Shown in pieces: positions 22,794 through 31,268 of a stretch of DNA of 64,000 bases. Position 1 is the stretch's first letter; each line of letters starts with the position of its first letter. The notes beneath the pieces are model-generated. The model made no database searches, had not been told where the DNA came from, and worked only from the letters and a program-made list of their open reading frames with translations. This DNA comes from Shimia sp022448905 (GTDB lineage Bacteria; Pseudomonadota; Alphaproteobacteria; Rhodobacterales; Rhodobacteraceae), in contig NZ_CP138953.1 of NCBI RefSeq assembly GCF_047126315.1, forward strand, positions 124,001 through 188,000, in the 5' to 3' direction. Position numbers and translations under genes: made by a program.

Positions 22794-24545
22794 TCACTGG
22801 TGATCCGGCAGGCGGCTGAGCCAGCCCCCTGCCTGGGCTTCATACTTGCGCCAACCATCGGCACTGCCCTTGTAAATCTTCTTGCGCACTTGTTCCTGCG
22901 ACGCGGTGCGCACCACATTTGCGCTGTCCTGCGGCGCCAGACAGGCCTCTTGCCACTCCAGACCAAGCGCCTGTATCAGGTTGAGAATTTGCGTGTCCGG
23001 GTCCCCAACGAGCGCCTCGTAGTCGACATCAATGATACGGTTGGGAAACCGCTCATGCCAGAACGCCATCAGGTCCTGATAGAGTTCAAAATACCGGATC
23101 AGGCTTTCGACATCATTGGTGAAGCCCAGACTATCGCTGGCATAGAAATGTCGGAAGTTAGACCAACAACAGGCCTTTGGATTGCGATGCACATGCACGA
23201 TTCGCGCCTTGGGCATTGCTGTCGCGATATGCCCAATCAGACGGAAATTCTGCGGCATCTTATCGGTGATGAACGCCCCGCTGCCGGTTTGCGTCAAACG
23301 CGCCAAATAGGCCTGTCGCAACTGAGTCGCCTGTGCGGCCTCAAGCGGAGAACCCAGCAGATTCATCTGCTTCACCACCTGCGCCAGATAATCCAGCTCG
23401 CCCTTTTGAACGACCTGAGAATGACGGCCAATAATAGTCTCGGTCAGGGAGGACCCCGCCCGCGGCATACCCACGATAAATACTGGTGTTGGATCGCCCT
23501 CTGGCTCATCCACATCAAGAACCGGTTGGTTGGCAAATTGCTGCTTCAGCCCCTCAATCAACCGGGCTTCGGTGTCGATGTTGAAACGGGATTCTTTAAA
23601 CCGAAGCGCGTTGGCCGCCAGCAGATTGCGATAGGCCTCGGCATACTCCTTGCGTTCTTCGTGAACGGCGACTTTGGCAAAGCCAAACTTGAGCGCATCC
23701 GTCGGCGCAGGATTGCGCTTCAACTGCGCCGCAATACGGTCTTCAAAATCAGTGATTTGTGAGGGTTTCTGGCTGTTGGCAAAGTTACAGTAGGCAATGC
23801 TGTAGCCGGGTGCGATATCCATCACTTGCCGCCATTGCGCCAACGCGTCCGCTTTGCGACCAAGCGCATTCAGCACCGATGCATGGTTGCTCAACAGGGC
23901 CGCATTTTCAGGCCAAAGCGACAGACCGTGTTCCAATAGTTCCAAACCGGTCTCAAGCTGCCCCAAGGCGTACATAAGTCTGGCTGCCTGCAACACCGGG
24001 CCGACGTCGTCAGGCGCCAACTTACAAGCAATCGAGTAACATTCTAACGCCAGAATCTGCTGCCCCGACTCCTCAAAGGCCTCCCCGAGATCCATGGCAT
24101 AGGCCGGCTGATCCGCACCATGTTTGAGCGCATCCCCCAAGAGCGCGATCGCATTCTCGACCTCGCCCATAGCCAACAATGCGCGCCCCAATCCGTTCAG
24201 CGCAGCCGCATGTGTCGGCGCCTTTTTGAGAAAGGCAACAAACAGCGGAACCGCCAATGCGGGACGTCCCACCTTTGTGAGTCCCAACGGCAACTCAATG
24301 GCAGCCTCTTCATGCTGCGCCAATTGCGCAGCTTTTGTAAGGAAGCTCTCTGCGGCGAGGGCATCCCCCAACTGCTGCGCCGAAAAACCAGCCAGTGCAT
24401 GCAATCCAACATGATCTGGCTGCACCTTGAGCGCCTTTTGCGCACGGAACATCACCTTGCGAAATTCGCCTTTGTCATAAAGCGATTGAATCACCCCAAG
24501 ATCGGAGGCTTTGTTTGTTGAAACGCCTGACAGCTTCTGCCGCAT
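22794..24545 (-). CDS. TPR-repeat sulfotransferase family protein
   Basis: A 583-residue protein. The N-terminal 300 residues are tetratricopeptide repeats (for example AAALNGLGRALLAMGEVENA and LSNHASVLNALGRKADALAQ). The C-terminal 250 residues are a sulfotransferase: FIVGMPRAGSSLTE binds the 5'-phosphosulfate of PAPS, and IVHVHRNPKACCWSNFRHFY binds the 3'-phosphate. It probably transfers sulfate from PAPS to a carbohydrate or peptide acceptor, with the TPRs binding a partner. No signal peptide is seen, so it should be cytosolic. The start at 24545 has AAGGGA 7 bases upstream. It sits between infA and the LMW phosphatase gene on the same strand. Confidence 0.9.
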   Translation of the reverse strand: MRQKLSGVSTNKASDLGVIQSLYDKGEFRKVMFRAQKALKVQPDHVGLHALAGFSAQQLGDALAAESFLTKAAQLAQHEEAAIELPLGLTKVGRPALAVPLFVAFLKKAPTHAAALNGLGRALLAMGEVENAIALLGDALKHGADQPAYAMDLGEAFEESGQQILALECYSIACKLAPDDVGPVLQAARLMYALGQLETGLELLEHGLSLWPENAALLSNHASVLNALGRKADALAQWRQVMDIAPGYSIAYCNFANSQKPSQITDFEDRIAAQLKRNPAPTDALKFGFAKVAVHEERKEYAEAYRNLLAANALRFKESRFNIDTEARLIEGLKQQFANQPVLDVDEPEGDPTPVFIVGMPRAGSSLTETIIGRHSQVVQKGELDYLAQVVKQMNLLGSPLEAAQATQLRQAYLARLTQTGSGAFITDKMPQNFRLIGHIATAMPKARIVHVHRNPKACCWSNFRHFYASDSLGFTNDVESLIRYFELYQDLMAFWHERFPNRIIDVDYEALVGDPDTQILNLIQALGLEWQEACLAPQDSANVVRTASQEQVRKKIYKGSADGWRKYEAQAGGWLSRLPDHQ

Positions 24546-24632
24546 AGTGAGTCCCTTGCTGAAATCCACGCAAGACTCTCAAAACATGGCAAACAAAAGG
24601 TTATCAGCCTGAAAAATTGCGCAGAAAACGGA

Positions 24633-25097
24633 CTAGCCCCACCGCTCTCGCAGAAAGGCCACAATCTCGTCACGCGCAGTGCGATAGGCCGCCAGCTTGG
24701 CCTCGCGCCCGTCCCCGGCCTGCGCCCCGCTGGGGTCCGAGACCGGCCAGAACTCCAGCTCAAGATGGTCAAACCGGGTGAGGTCTTCAGCTTTGCTGCG
24801 GCTCGCCGGGGTCAGCGCCACCACCATGTCAAAGCTCGACAACTCCTCGCCACGCTTTTCCATCTCTTCAAAACTGCGGGTGCGGTGCCGGTTCAGCTCC
24901 ACGCCAATCTCGGAACAGACCGCAATGGCAAATCCATCAATCTCCAGATCACTTCGGATGCCCGCGGATTGCACATAGACGTCCTGACCATAGAACTTCT
25001 TCATGATGCCTTCCGCCATCGGCGAACGCACCGCGTTCTGGTCACAACAGAACAACACCGATTGCGGCAAAGGTTGCTTCTGATCCGCGTCCGACAC
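24633..25097 (-). CDS. Low-molecular-weight phosphotyrosine phosphatase family protein
   Basis: A 154-residue LMW-PTP/ArsC-fold protein. The phosphate loop is CDQNAVRS (CX5R) near residue 19, and the general-acid region is FWPVSDPSG (DPSG instead of the common DP). Members hydrolyse phosphotyrosine, or reduce arsenate when paired with thioredoxin. The start is a GTG, 6 bases after the UPF0262 stop. The association with UPF0262 and hisD is typical of Rhodobacterales as I recall, which suggests a core, non-arsenic role. Confidence 0.88.
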   Translation of the reverse strand: MSDADQKQPLPQSVLFCCDQNAVRSPMAEGIMKKFYGQDVYVQSAGIRSDLEIDGFAIAVCSEIGVELNRHRTRSFEEMEKRGEELSSFDMVVALTPASRSKAEDLTRFDHLELEFWPVSDPSGAQAGDGREAKLAAYRTARDEIVAFLRERWG

Positions 25098-25102
25098 CCG
25101 CG

Positions 25103-25582
25103 TCAGCCCCCGAAATGCAGAACGCAGATCAAAGTGAACAGGCGGCGGGCTGTATCGGTGTCGATCTCCGCCTTGCCTTCCAGACGTTCCTGCAACACAC
25201 GCGCCCCTTCGTTGTGAATCCCACGGCGCGCCATATCGATGGTCTCGATCTGGCTGGGCGGCAGGTTCTTCACCGCATCAAAATAGCTTTCACAAATCGC
25301 CCAATAGTCTTTCACCACCTGACGGAACGGCGACAGGCTGAGATGGAACTCGGCCGCCTTTTCCCCACCTTCGGTGGTCACATCAAACACCAGACGCTTT
25401 TCACGGATCGACAGATCCACAGAGAACGGCCCGTCCGGCACCATGCGGTCATCGCGTTTGGGCAGAGAAAAACTGTTCTCTTCCAACAGATCAAAAATCG
25501 CCACCTTGCGCTCCTGATCAATCTCCGGCGTGGGAGGTGGCAGATTGCGGTCATCGATTTGGATGTGGCTGATCCGGGACAT
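25103..25582 (-). CDS. UPF0262 family protein
   Basis: A 159-residue member of UPF0262, an alphaproteobacterial family of unknown function. It begins MSRISHIQIDDRNLPPPTPE and contains VAIFDLLEENSF, FHLSLSPFRQVVKDYWAICESY, and the ending RRLFTLICVLHFGG. I select ATG 25582; the open frame to 25705 lacks family similarity. Cytosolic, with no catalytic motif known to me. It precedes the LMW phosphatase gene and is probably co-transcribed with it. Confidence 0.93.
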   Translation of the reverse strand: MSRISHIQIDDRNLPPPTPEIDQERKVAIFDLLEENSFSLPKRDDRMVPDGPFSVDLSIREKRLVFDVTTEGGEKAAEFHLSLSPFRQVVKDYWAICESYFDAVKNLPPSQIETIDMARRGIHNEGARVLQERLEGKAEIDTDTARRLFTLICVLHFGG

Positions 25583-25720
25583 GGTAGGCTCGTGCGTTTT
25601 TGCGATGCAGCATGAGTAGCGCACCGCCCCCCGCTTTGTCCATTGGTTGCCTCTGTCGCAGCCATTGACAGCGCGTCGCTGCTGCGCAATCCAACTTGAG
25701 CCCACTTGAAAGGACTTGCG

Positions 25721-26491
25721 ATGTCACAGCCCCTGCCCGCCTTTGACCTCACCGGCCAGAACGCCTTGATCACCGGCAGCACCGACGGGCTGGGCAAAGC
25801 CGCGGCGGAACTGTTTGCGCAGGCCGGCGCCCATGTCTGGATCAACGGGCGCAAAGCAGATCGCTGCGAAGCCGTGGCGGATGGCCTACGCGCAACAGGC
25901 AACAAAGCCACCGCCCTGCCGTTTGATGTTGCCGATGACACCGCCGCCCAACAGGCCTTTGAAACGCTCGCCGAGGCTGGCGGGCTCTCTATTCTGGTCA
26001 ACAACGTCGGCCAACGAGACCGCCGCACGCTACCGGAATTTACACGGGACGACCTGCAATCCTTACTGAACGTCGACCTGATCTCGCCCTTTCGCCTCTC
26101 CCAACGCGCATCCGAGCAGATGCGCCAAAAGGGCTACGGGCGGATTGTGAACGTCTCCTCCATCGCCGGTCTGATCGCGCAATCGGGTGACGCGGCCTAC
26201 ACCTCGGCCAAGGCCGGTATCAACGGCATGACCAAAGCTTTGAAGGCCGAACTTGGCACCGATGGCATCAACGTGAACGCTGTGGCGCCGGGTTTTTTCA
26301 AAACCGCGCCCAATGCCGCCGCAGCACAAGATCCCCAACTTGCCGAGAAACTGCAAAACGCCACCGCACTAAAACGCTGGGGCAACCCCGAAGAGCTCGC
26401 CCCCGCCATCCTCTTCCTCGCCAGCCCCGCCGCAAGCTATGTGACCGGACAGATCTGGGCCGTAGATGGCGGCTACACCAGCCACTACTAG
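25721..26491 (+). CDS. SDR family oxidoreductase
   Basis: A 256-residue classical short-chain dehydrogenase. The cofactor motif is TGSTDGLGKAAAE, NNVG follows in the middle, the active site is SSIAGLIAQSGDAAYTSAKAG with Ser, Tyr (YTSAK) and Lys in place, and the C-terminus has the family segment GQIWAVDGG. NADPH preference is suggested by NGRKADRCE. The start at 25721 has AAAGGA upstream; a TTG in frame at 25706 is less likely. It is transcribed opposite to its neighbours, between UPF0262 and hisD. Gluconate 5-dehydrogenase-like or 3-oxoacyl reductase-like activity is possible. Confidence 0.9.
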   Translation: MSQPLPAFDLTGQNALITGSTDGLGKAAAELFAQAGAHVWINGRKADRCEAVADGLRATGNKATALPFDVADDTAAQQAFETLAEAGGLSILVNNVGQRDRRTLPEFTRDDLQSLLNVDLISPFRLSQRASEQMRQKGYGRIVNVSSIAGLIAQSGDAAYTSAKAGINGMTKALKAELGTDGINVNAVAPGFFKTAPNAAAAQDPQLAEKLQNATALKRWGNPEELAPAILFLASPAASYVTGQIWAVDGGYTSHY

Positions 26492-26510
26492 AGCCTGTGG
26501 CACATTCTCA

Positions 26511-26561
26511 TTCCCCAAATATCCTGGGGAGTCACAGCCTGCTGTGACGGGGCTAAGCCCC
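26511..26561. terminator. Hairpin cluster between convergent SDR and hisD genes
   Basis: Three consecutive inverted repeats lie between the SDR stop (26491) and the hisD stop (26562-26564): TCCCCA/TGGGGA (26512-26530), GTCACAGC/GCTGTGAC (26531-26548) and GGGGC/GCCCC (26549-26561). T-runs are short. Their position between convergent genes suggests a two-way terminator. Confidence 0.6.
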
Positions 26562-27863
26562 TTACTTGTTCAACGCATCCAGACGCGCGCGCACGCTCAA
26601 ACCGTGCGCTTCTAGGCTTTCGGAAATCGCCAAAGTCTCCGCTGCCGGGCCAATTGCTTTCAAGGCTTCCGGCGTCATCTTCGACAGGGTAGTGCGCTTG
26701 ATGAAATCCATCACCGACAGGCCAGAGCTGAACCGTGCCGAGCGGGCGGTCGGCAGAACGTGGTTCGGCCCACCCACATAGTCACCAATGGCTTCCGGCG
26801 TATATTGACCAAGGAAAATTGCACCCGCATGGGTGATCTTTTCAGACAGCGCGTCCGGGTCCGCCACACACAGCTCCAGGTGCTCCGGCGCTATCCGGTT
26901 GGACAGTTCCGCCGCCTGATCCAGATCTGCCACAGTGATCACCGCGCCAAAGTCCCGCCAGCTGGCGCCAGCAATCTCGCGCCGATCCAGCGTTTCCAGA
27001 CGTTTGTCGACCGCATCTGCAACTGCTTGCCCGAAGGCTGCATCATCCGTGATCAAAATCGATTGCGCGCTTTCGTCATGCTCCGCCTGACTCAGCAGGT
27101 CGAGCGCAATCCAATCCGGATTGTTGTCTTTGTCTGCAATCACCAAAATCTCGCTTGGCCCGGCAATCATGTCGATGCCCACTTTGCCAAACACCCGGCG
27201 TTTGGCCGCCGCCACAAAAGCGTTGCCCGGACCGGTGATCTTATCCACCGGCGCAATTGTGTCAGTGCCATAGGCCAGCGCCGCCACCGCCTGCGCCCCG
27301 CCAATGCGATAGACCTCGTCCACCCCCGACAGCCGTGCAGCCAACAGCACCAGCGGGTTCGCCACCCCATTCGGCGTCGGCACCACAATCGCCAAACGCC
27401 CCACGCCCGCCACTTTGGCCGGGATCGCGTTCATCAACACCGACGACGGGTAGCTCGCCAATCCACCGGGCACATAGAGCCCCGCCGCCGACACCGGCGT
27501 CCAGCGCCAGCCCAGCGTGGCCCCACTCTCATCGGTCCAGCTTTCATCCTTTGGCATCTGCCGCGCGTGATAGGCCTTCACCCGCTCCGCCGCCAATTCC
27601 AGCGCCGCGCGGTCTGCGTCCGTCACCTGCGCACAATAGCTGTCGATCTCTTCTTCCGAGAACCGCAGCGTCTCCGGCGTCAGTTCCAGACGGTCAAACT
27701 TTGCCGTCAGCTCAATAACCGCCGCGTCCCCGCGATGGCGCACGTCTGCAATGATGTCGGCCACAACGGCGTCCACATCCGGGCTGTCTTCACGCTTCGC
27801 CCCCAGGAGGGCGGTGAAGGCGGCTTCAAAATCAGCAGCTTGCGCATCAAGAAAAACGGGCAT
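26562..27863 (-). CDS. hisD: Histidinol dehydrogenase
   Basis: A 433-residue HisD, which catalyses the last two steps of histidine synthesis, L-histidinol to L-histidine with 2 NAD+. Family blocks are present: PGGLASYPSSVLMNAIPAKVAGV, GGAQAVAALAYGT, DKITGPGNAFVAAAKR, DMIAGPSEILVIAD, LLSQAEHDESAQ (with the zinc-binding Gln and His) and PEHLEL, then YVGGPNHVLPT. Length and all motifs are normal. It is transcribed on the minus strand and faces the SDR gene. Confidence 0.97.
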   Translation of the reverse strand: MPVFLDAQAADFEAAFTALLGAKREDSPDVDAVVADIIADVRHRGDAAVIELTAKFDRLELTPETLRFSEEEIDSYCAQVTDADRAALELAAERVKAYHARQMPKDESWTDESGATLGWRWTPVSAAGLYVPGGLASYPSSVLMNAIPAKVAGVGRLAIVVPTPNGVANPLVLLAARLSGVDEVYRIGGAQAVAALAYGTDTIAPVDKITGPGNAFVAAAKRRVFGKVGIDMIAGPSEILVIADKDNNPDWIALDLLSQAEHDESAQSILITDDAAFGQAVADAVDKRLETLDRREIAGASWRDFGAVITVADLDQAAELSNRIAPEHLELCVADPDALSEKITHAGAIFLGQYTPEAIGDYVGGPNHVLPTARSARFSSGLSVMDFIKRTTLSKMTPEALKAIGPAAETLAISESLEAHGLSVRARLDALNK

Positions 27864-27913
27864 TTGGTCTCTCCGTAAAGGTCACGCCTTCTTAGACCGC
27901 GCCCCTAGGAGGC

Positions 27914-28405
27914 TCAAGCGTCAAGCTGTCTCAGCATCAGAACATCGTCGCGCGGCTGCCCGTCAACAATCACAGAGCGCGGACGCAGGCCGATTTGCTG
28001 AAAGCCACAAGCCTGATACAGCGCCTGCGCGCCCAAATTCTGGTTGTCCACGCAAAGCTCCAACTGCAACACACCCATTTGCAGCGCCGCCTCAACGGCC
28101 GCGTCCAGCAAAGCCCGCGCCAATCCACGCCGCCGCGCAGAGGGATGCACATACAACGGACCAAGATCCGCCATGTGGCGTAGACGCTCTGGGCCACCCC
28201 GCCGAAGCGCGACAAGGCCCACAAGCGTTTCGCCCTCAAAGGCGCCAATCACCTCACCTGCCGACAGCTTTGCCACCAAGGCGCTGTCCGGTATGGCCAC
28301 GGCTTCCGCAGCGGTCAGCAAAAACGCCGACGGATCCGCGCTTAAGCCGTGCAACCATAAGCCGCGGTAGGCTTGTAAATCATCAGCGGTCAAAACTCTG
28401 ATCAT
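27914..28405 (-). CDS. GNAT family N-acetyltransferase
   Basis: A 163-residue acetyltransferase. Motif A binding acetyl-CoA is LGPLYVHPSARRRGLARALLDAA (R-x-x-G-L-A core), and motif B is LELCVDNQNLGAQALYQACGFQQIG. The acceptor is unknown. Its start overlaps the stop of the DUF2948 gene (ATGA), so it is co-translated with that gene and with murA. The short gap to hisD (50 bases) allows read-through into hisD. Confidence 0.9.
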   Translation of the reverse strand: MIRVLTADDLQAYRGLWLHGLSADPSAFLLTAAEAVAIPDSALVAKLSAGEVIGAFEGETLVGLVALRRGGPERLRHMADLGPLYVHPSARRRGLARALLDAAVEAALQMGVLQLELCVDNQNLGAQALYQACGFQQIGLRPRSVIVDGQPRDDVLMLRQLDA

Positions 28406-28884
28406 TCCGGATGGCTTGGAGCCGTTCTGGAGGGCGCTTTGTAAGGCCGAGTCACGTCTTTCAACGTCACTTCCAGCGCTTCCACCGTCAAGCGGATCGC
28501 GCCATCGCCTGCCAAGGTCAGGATCACCGCGCCGTCGGCATCTTCGCCCGCTTCAAAGGACACGGACAACACCGACAGAATGGTGTCCGCGTCGCCGCGC
28601 TCCACGCCTTGGGAGGCCACCGACACCACATTATCGACCACCAGAAGGCTTTGCACCCGTTCCACCGAGCGCTTGCGGCGCTCCGCAGCGGTTTTGTCTT
28701 CCCAGCGGAAGCGATTCAGCAGTACGGCAAAACGGCGTTCTTTGGGTAACCACTGCATCTCGGACGCCGGAAAAATCGCATCCTGCGCTAGCGTCGACAC
28801 CACCTGCAAATCCTCCGCATCCAACGCGCCGAGATTTAGCGGGTGATCACCGCCATCTTCAAACCGTGCATCCTGCTGCGTCAC
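28402..28884 (-). CDS. DUF2948 family protein
   Basis: A 160-residue protein of DUF2948, which is found in alphaproteobacteria next to murA or hisD. Features include GDHPLNLGALDAEDLQVVSTLAQDA, PKERRFAVLLNRFRWED, the segment VERVQSLLVVDNV, and GDGAIRLTVEALEVTLKDV. No catalytic motif is evident and the function is not known. It overlaps murA by 4 bases upstream and the GNAT gene downstream. Confidence 0.93.
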   Translation of the reverse strand: MTQQDARFEDGGDHPLNLGALDAEDLQVVSTLAQDAIFPASEMQWLPKERRFAVLLNRFRWEDKTAAERRKRSVERVQSLLVVDNVVSVASQGVERGDADTILSVLSVSFEAGEDADGAVILTLAGDGAIRLTVEALEVTLKDVTRPYKAPSRTAPSHPE

Positions 28885-30149
28885 TGCTCCTGTACCCTTT
28901 CAATATGGGCCCCCACACCGCCCAGCTTCTCTTCAATCCGCTCATAGCCGCGATCCAGGTGATAGACGCGGCTCACAATAGTCTCGCCTTCCGCCGCCAA
29001 TCCAGCCAAAATCAACGACACAGAGGCCCGTAAATCGGTCGCCATCACACGCGCGCCTTTGAGCTTCTCCACACCATGCACCGTTGCGGTACCGCCGTGC
29101 ACCTCGATATTCGCGCCCATACGAATAAGTTCCGGCGCGTGCATAAAGCGGTTCTCAAAAATCTTCTCTTCCAGCACCGATGTACCTTCGGCGGTGCACA
29201 TCATCGCCATGAACTGCGCTTGCAGATCGGTTGGGAAGCCCGGGAACGGCTCGGTGGTCACATCCACCGCTTTCACCCGGCCATTCTTACGAGCCACTTT
29301 CAGACCCTTTTCGGTCTCTTCCACATCAATGCCCGCCTCGTGAAGCTTGGCCACAAAGCTCTCAACCAAATCCAGCCGCCCGCCGAGCAGTTCGACTTCC
29401 CCACCACAGAACGCCGGCGCCAGCATAAAGGTGCCCAGCTCAATCCGGTCGGTGACAACAGGGTGGGTCGCACCATGCAAACGGTCCACGCCCTGTACTG
29501 TGATTTCTGAGGTGCCGTGCCCATCAATCTGCGCGCCCATCGAGCGCAGGCAGGTGGCCAGGTCCACAATCTCCGGCTCCCGCGCGGCGTTCTTGATCAC
29601 TGTGGTGCCTTTGGCCAGCGTCGCCGCCATCAGGATGTTCTCGGTGGCGCCCACAGAGGCAAAGGCCAGTTCGATCACGGCTCCCTTCAGACCGTTAGGC
29701 GCCTTGGCGTGTAGATAGCCGTCTTTCAGCTCAATCTCTGCGCCCAGCTTCTCCAGACCAAAGATGTGCAAATCCATAGGACGCGCGCCAATCGCGCAGC
29801 CGCCCGGCAGCGACACAACCGCATGGCCCAACCGCGCCAGCATCGGCCCCAGCACCAGATTGGAGGCGCGCATCTTCCGCACAATGTCATAGTCGGCAAT
29901 GTGGTTGTTGATGTCATGGCTCGACATCGCAAGCACCTTGCCGTCCTGCAGGCTGGTCACTTCAGCCCCCAGCGAGCCCAGCAACTGGCTCATGGTTTTG
30001 ATATCGCTCAGCCGCGGTGCATTGGTCAGCGTCAGCGGCTCTTCGCTCAACAGCGTGGCCGGCATCAGCGTCAGACAGGCGTTTTTGGCACCCGCAATCG
30101 GGATCTGACCCTTAAGCGACCCGTTGCCGCGTACAATAATCGAATCCAT
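28881..30149 (-). CDS. murA: UDP-N-acetylglucosamine 1-carboxyvinyltransferase
   Basis: A 422-residue MurA, which transfers enolpyruvate from PEP to UDP-GlcNAc in the first committed step of peptidoglycan synthesis. The N-terminal KGQIPIAGAKNACLTLMPA and the catalytic loop VVSLPGGCAIGARPMDLH with its active-site Cys (so fosfomycin-sensitive type) are present, as are PFPGFPTDLQAQFMAM and DLRASVSLILAGL. Normal length. Its ATG follows directly on the TAA of a 58-residue gene. First well-known gene of a coupled set with DUF2948 and GNAT. Confidence 0.98.
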   Translation of the reverse strand: MDSIIVRGNGSLKGQIPIAGAKNACLTLMPATLLSEEPLTLTNAPRLSDIKTMSQLLGSLGAEVTSLQDGKVLAMSSHDINNHIADYDIVRKMRASNLVLGPMLARLGHAVVSLPGGCAIGARPMDLHIFGLEKLGAEIELKDGYLHAKAPNGLKGAVIELAFASVGATENILMAATLAKGTTVIKNAAREPEIVDLATCLRSMGAQIDGHGTSEITVQGVDRLHGATHPVVTDRIELGTFMLAPAFCGGEVELLGGRLDLVESFVAKLHEAGIDVEETEKGLKVARKNGRVKAVDVTTEPFPGFPTDLQAQFMAMMCTAEGTSVLEEKIFENRFMHAPELIRMGANIEVHGGTATVHGVEKLKGARVMATDLRASVSLILAGLAAEGETIVSRVYHLDRGYERIEEKLGGVGAHIERVQEQ

Positions 30150-30326
30150 TTAATCCTGCCCTTTACTCTTCACTGCCTCAGTTGAGTCGGTTGTCTCACT
30201 CTGCGCACGCGCTTTGGCCTGCGCTTTCCGGCGCCCCATATTGGCTTTTAACGCCGCCTTGAGCCGATCTTCACGGCTGCTGGCAGTTTTTTTGGCTTTA
30301 TTTACAGGGGTCGATTTGTGTTCCAT
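30150..30326 (-). CDS. Small basic protein encoded directly before murA
   Basis: A 58-residue frame, MEHKSTPVNKAKKTASSRED then RLKAALKANMGRRKAQAKAR and an acidic/serine-threonine tail ending KGQD. Its TAA stop abuts the murA ATG with no spacer (TAAATG), strong evidence for coupled translation. The protein is rich in Lys, Arg and Ala with no hydrophobic segment; RNA or DNA binding is possible. I do not recognise a named family. Confidence 0.7.
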   Translation of the reverse strand: MEHKSTPVNKAKKTASSREDRLKAALKANMGRRKAQAKARAQSETTDSTEAVKSKGQD

Positions 30327-30413
30327 GCAGTTTCTTTACATGAGGTGCAAAAAAGGGTCCAGATTGCGCTTGCACATGTTGAAGTTTGGTCCTAAACACC
30401 GCGCCACGGTAAC

Positions 30414-30488
30414 GCTGCTGTAGCTCAGTGGTAGAGCGCACCCTTGGTAAGGGTGAGGTCGGGAGTTCAATCCTCCCCAGCAGCACCA
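30414..30488 (+). tRNA. tRNA-Thr (GGT)
   Basis: A 75-nt cloverleaf. The acceptor stem is GCTGCTG with CAGCAGC, the D-arm is GCTC-AGTGGTA-GAGC, the anticodon stem-loop is CACCC-TTGGTAA-GGGTG (anticodon GGT), the T-arm is GGGAG-TTCAATC-CTCCC, and CCA is encoded. All stems pair. No integrase lies next to it. Confidence 0.97.
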
Positions 30489-31268
30489 CCGGATCTCCCG
30501 CTAAATTTGGTATACGCTTTCACAGACGGTGGCTGCTCCGATTTTGTCTGACTAGAGCAAACAATTGCGCACTCTAACCGCTCGCGCATTGACACCTCCC
30601 TGCTCTCTGATTTGCCCCGCGCATTCATAAGGCAAGGAATCGCCTTATCAAAGTCACGCTCCCCACCTTCCGAAAGCGACAATTTGCCCCTGAGGCAGAT
30701 GGCGATTCGACAGGCGTCGTTCTAGAGTCGGGATCAATCCCGAAAAAATTCGAAACTTGTCCATGAAACGAAAACAATCAGCGCCTTCGATCTGTGTCGC
30801 GCAGATCACAGCACATGGGCCTCCCGAACCCGATCAATTGGTTCACATCTGGAAACGACAGAACCTCAAAACCATGACGCAAGGGAAACCCTAGGCAATA
30901 AGGGCGCAAGTATGGCGTCGCCCGGCACTGCTTTGCCGTACTACCCGCCCAATTTAGGCCTCAAACAGGAAACAATCCAAATAATACCCCTACAAACATT
31001 AACCAAAACTTAACGCTTAATCCTGCCGCAATCGCACCGCTTTTCGTCAAATTGTGCAGGTTTTTGTTTCTTCCTTGCCTCGATTGCATCATATTTGGAG
31101 TAAGTCCAACTGGGGGACGAGTTCTGGCTTGGGGCAGCCAAACGATACGTAGAGGGCATCTAGCGATGCCGCGCAACTCACGCCAAATGGCGCAGAGGCA
31201 CCTTTTCTGTTAGGTGTGGACTGCCCTCTGGCGATCCGCGCGGCTTACGCGGTGGAAAAGAGGGTACC
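30489..31268. promoter_or_regulatory. 0.8-kb non-coding region upstream of the RTX gene
   Basis: No credible gene is present; one minus-strand frame (30467-30682) runs into the tRNA and is rejected. The region includes a 7-bp inverted repeat at 30728-30743 (TCGGGAT and ATCCCGA) and an AT-rich part at about 30960-31080 holding a CtrA-type site (30999-31013). A long leader before the RTX gene is implied if the promoter is near that site. Confidence 0.6.
30999..31013 (+). promoter_or_regulatory. CtrA-type binding site (TTAA-N7-TTAA)
   Basis: TTAACCAAAACTTAA matches exactly the full CtrA consensus TTAA-N7-TTAA of alphaproteobacteria, and a third TTAA follows at 31017-31020. It lies 255 bases upstream of the RTX-Hint gene. 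CtrA controls motility and cell-surface genes in Rhodobacterales. Chance occurrence in an AT-rich stretch is possible. Confidence 0.5.

Noticed and set aside
30467..30682. Minus-strand frame of 71 codons downstream of tRNA-Thr
   Set aside because: It overlaps the tRNA gene, has no ribosome-binding site and no family features.
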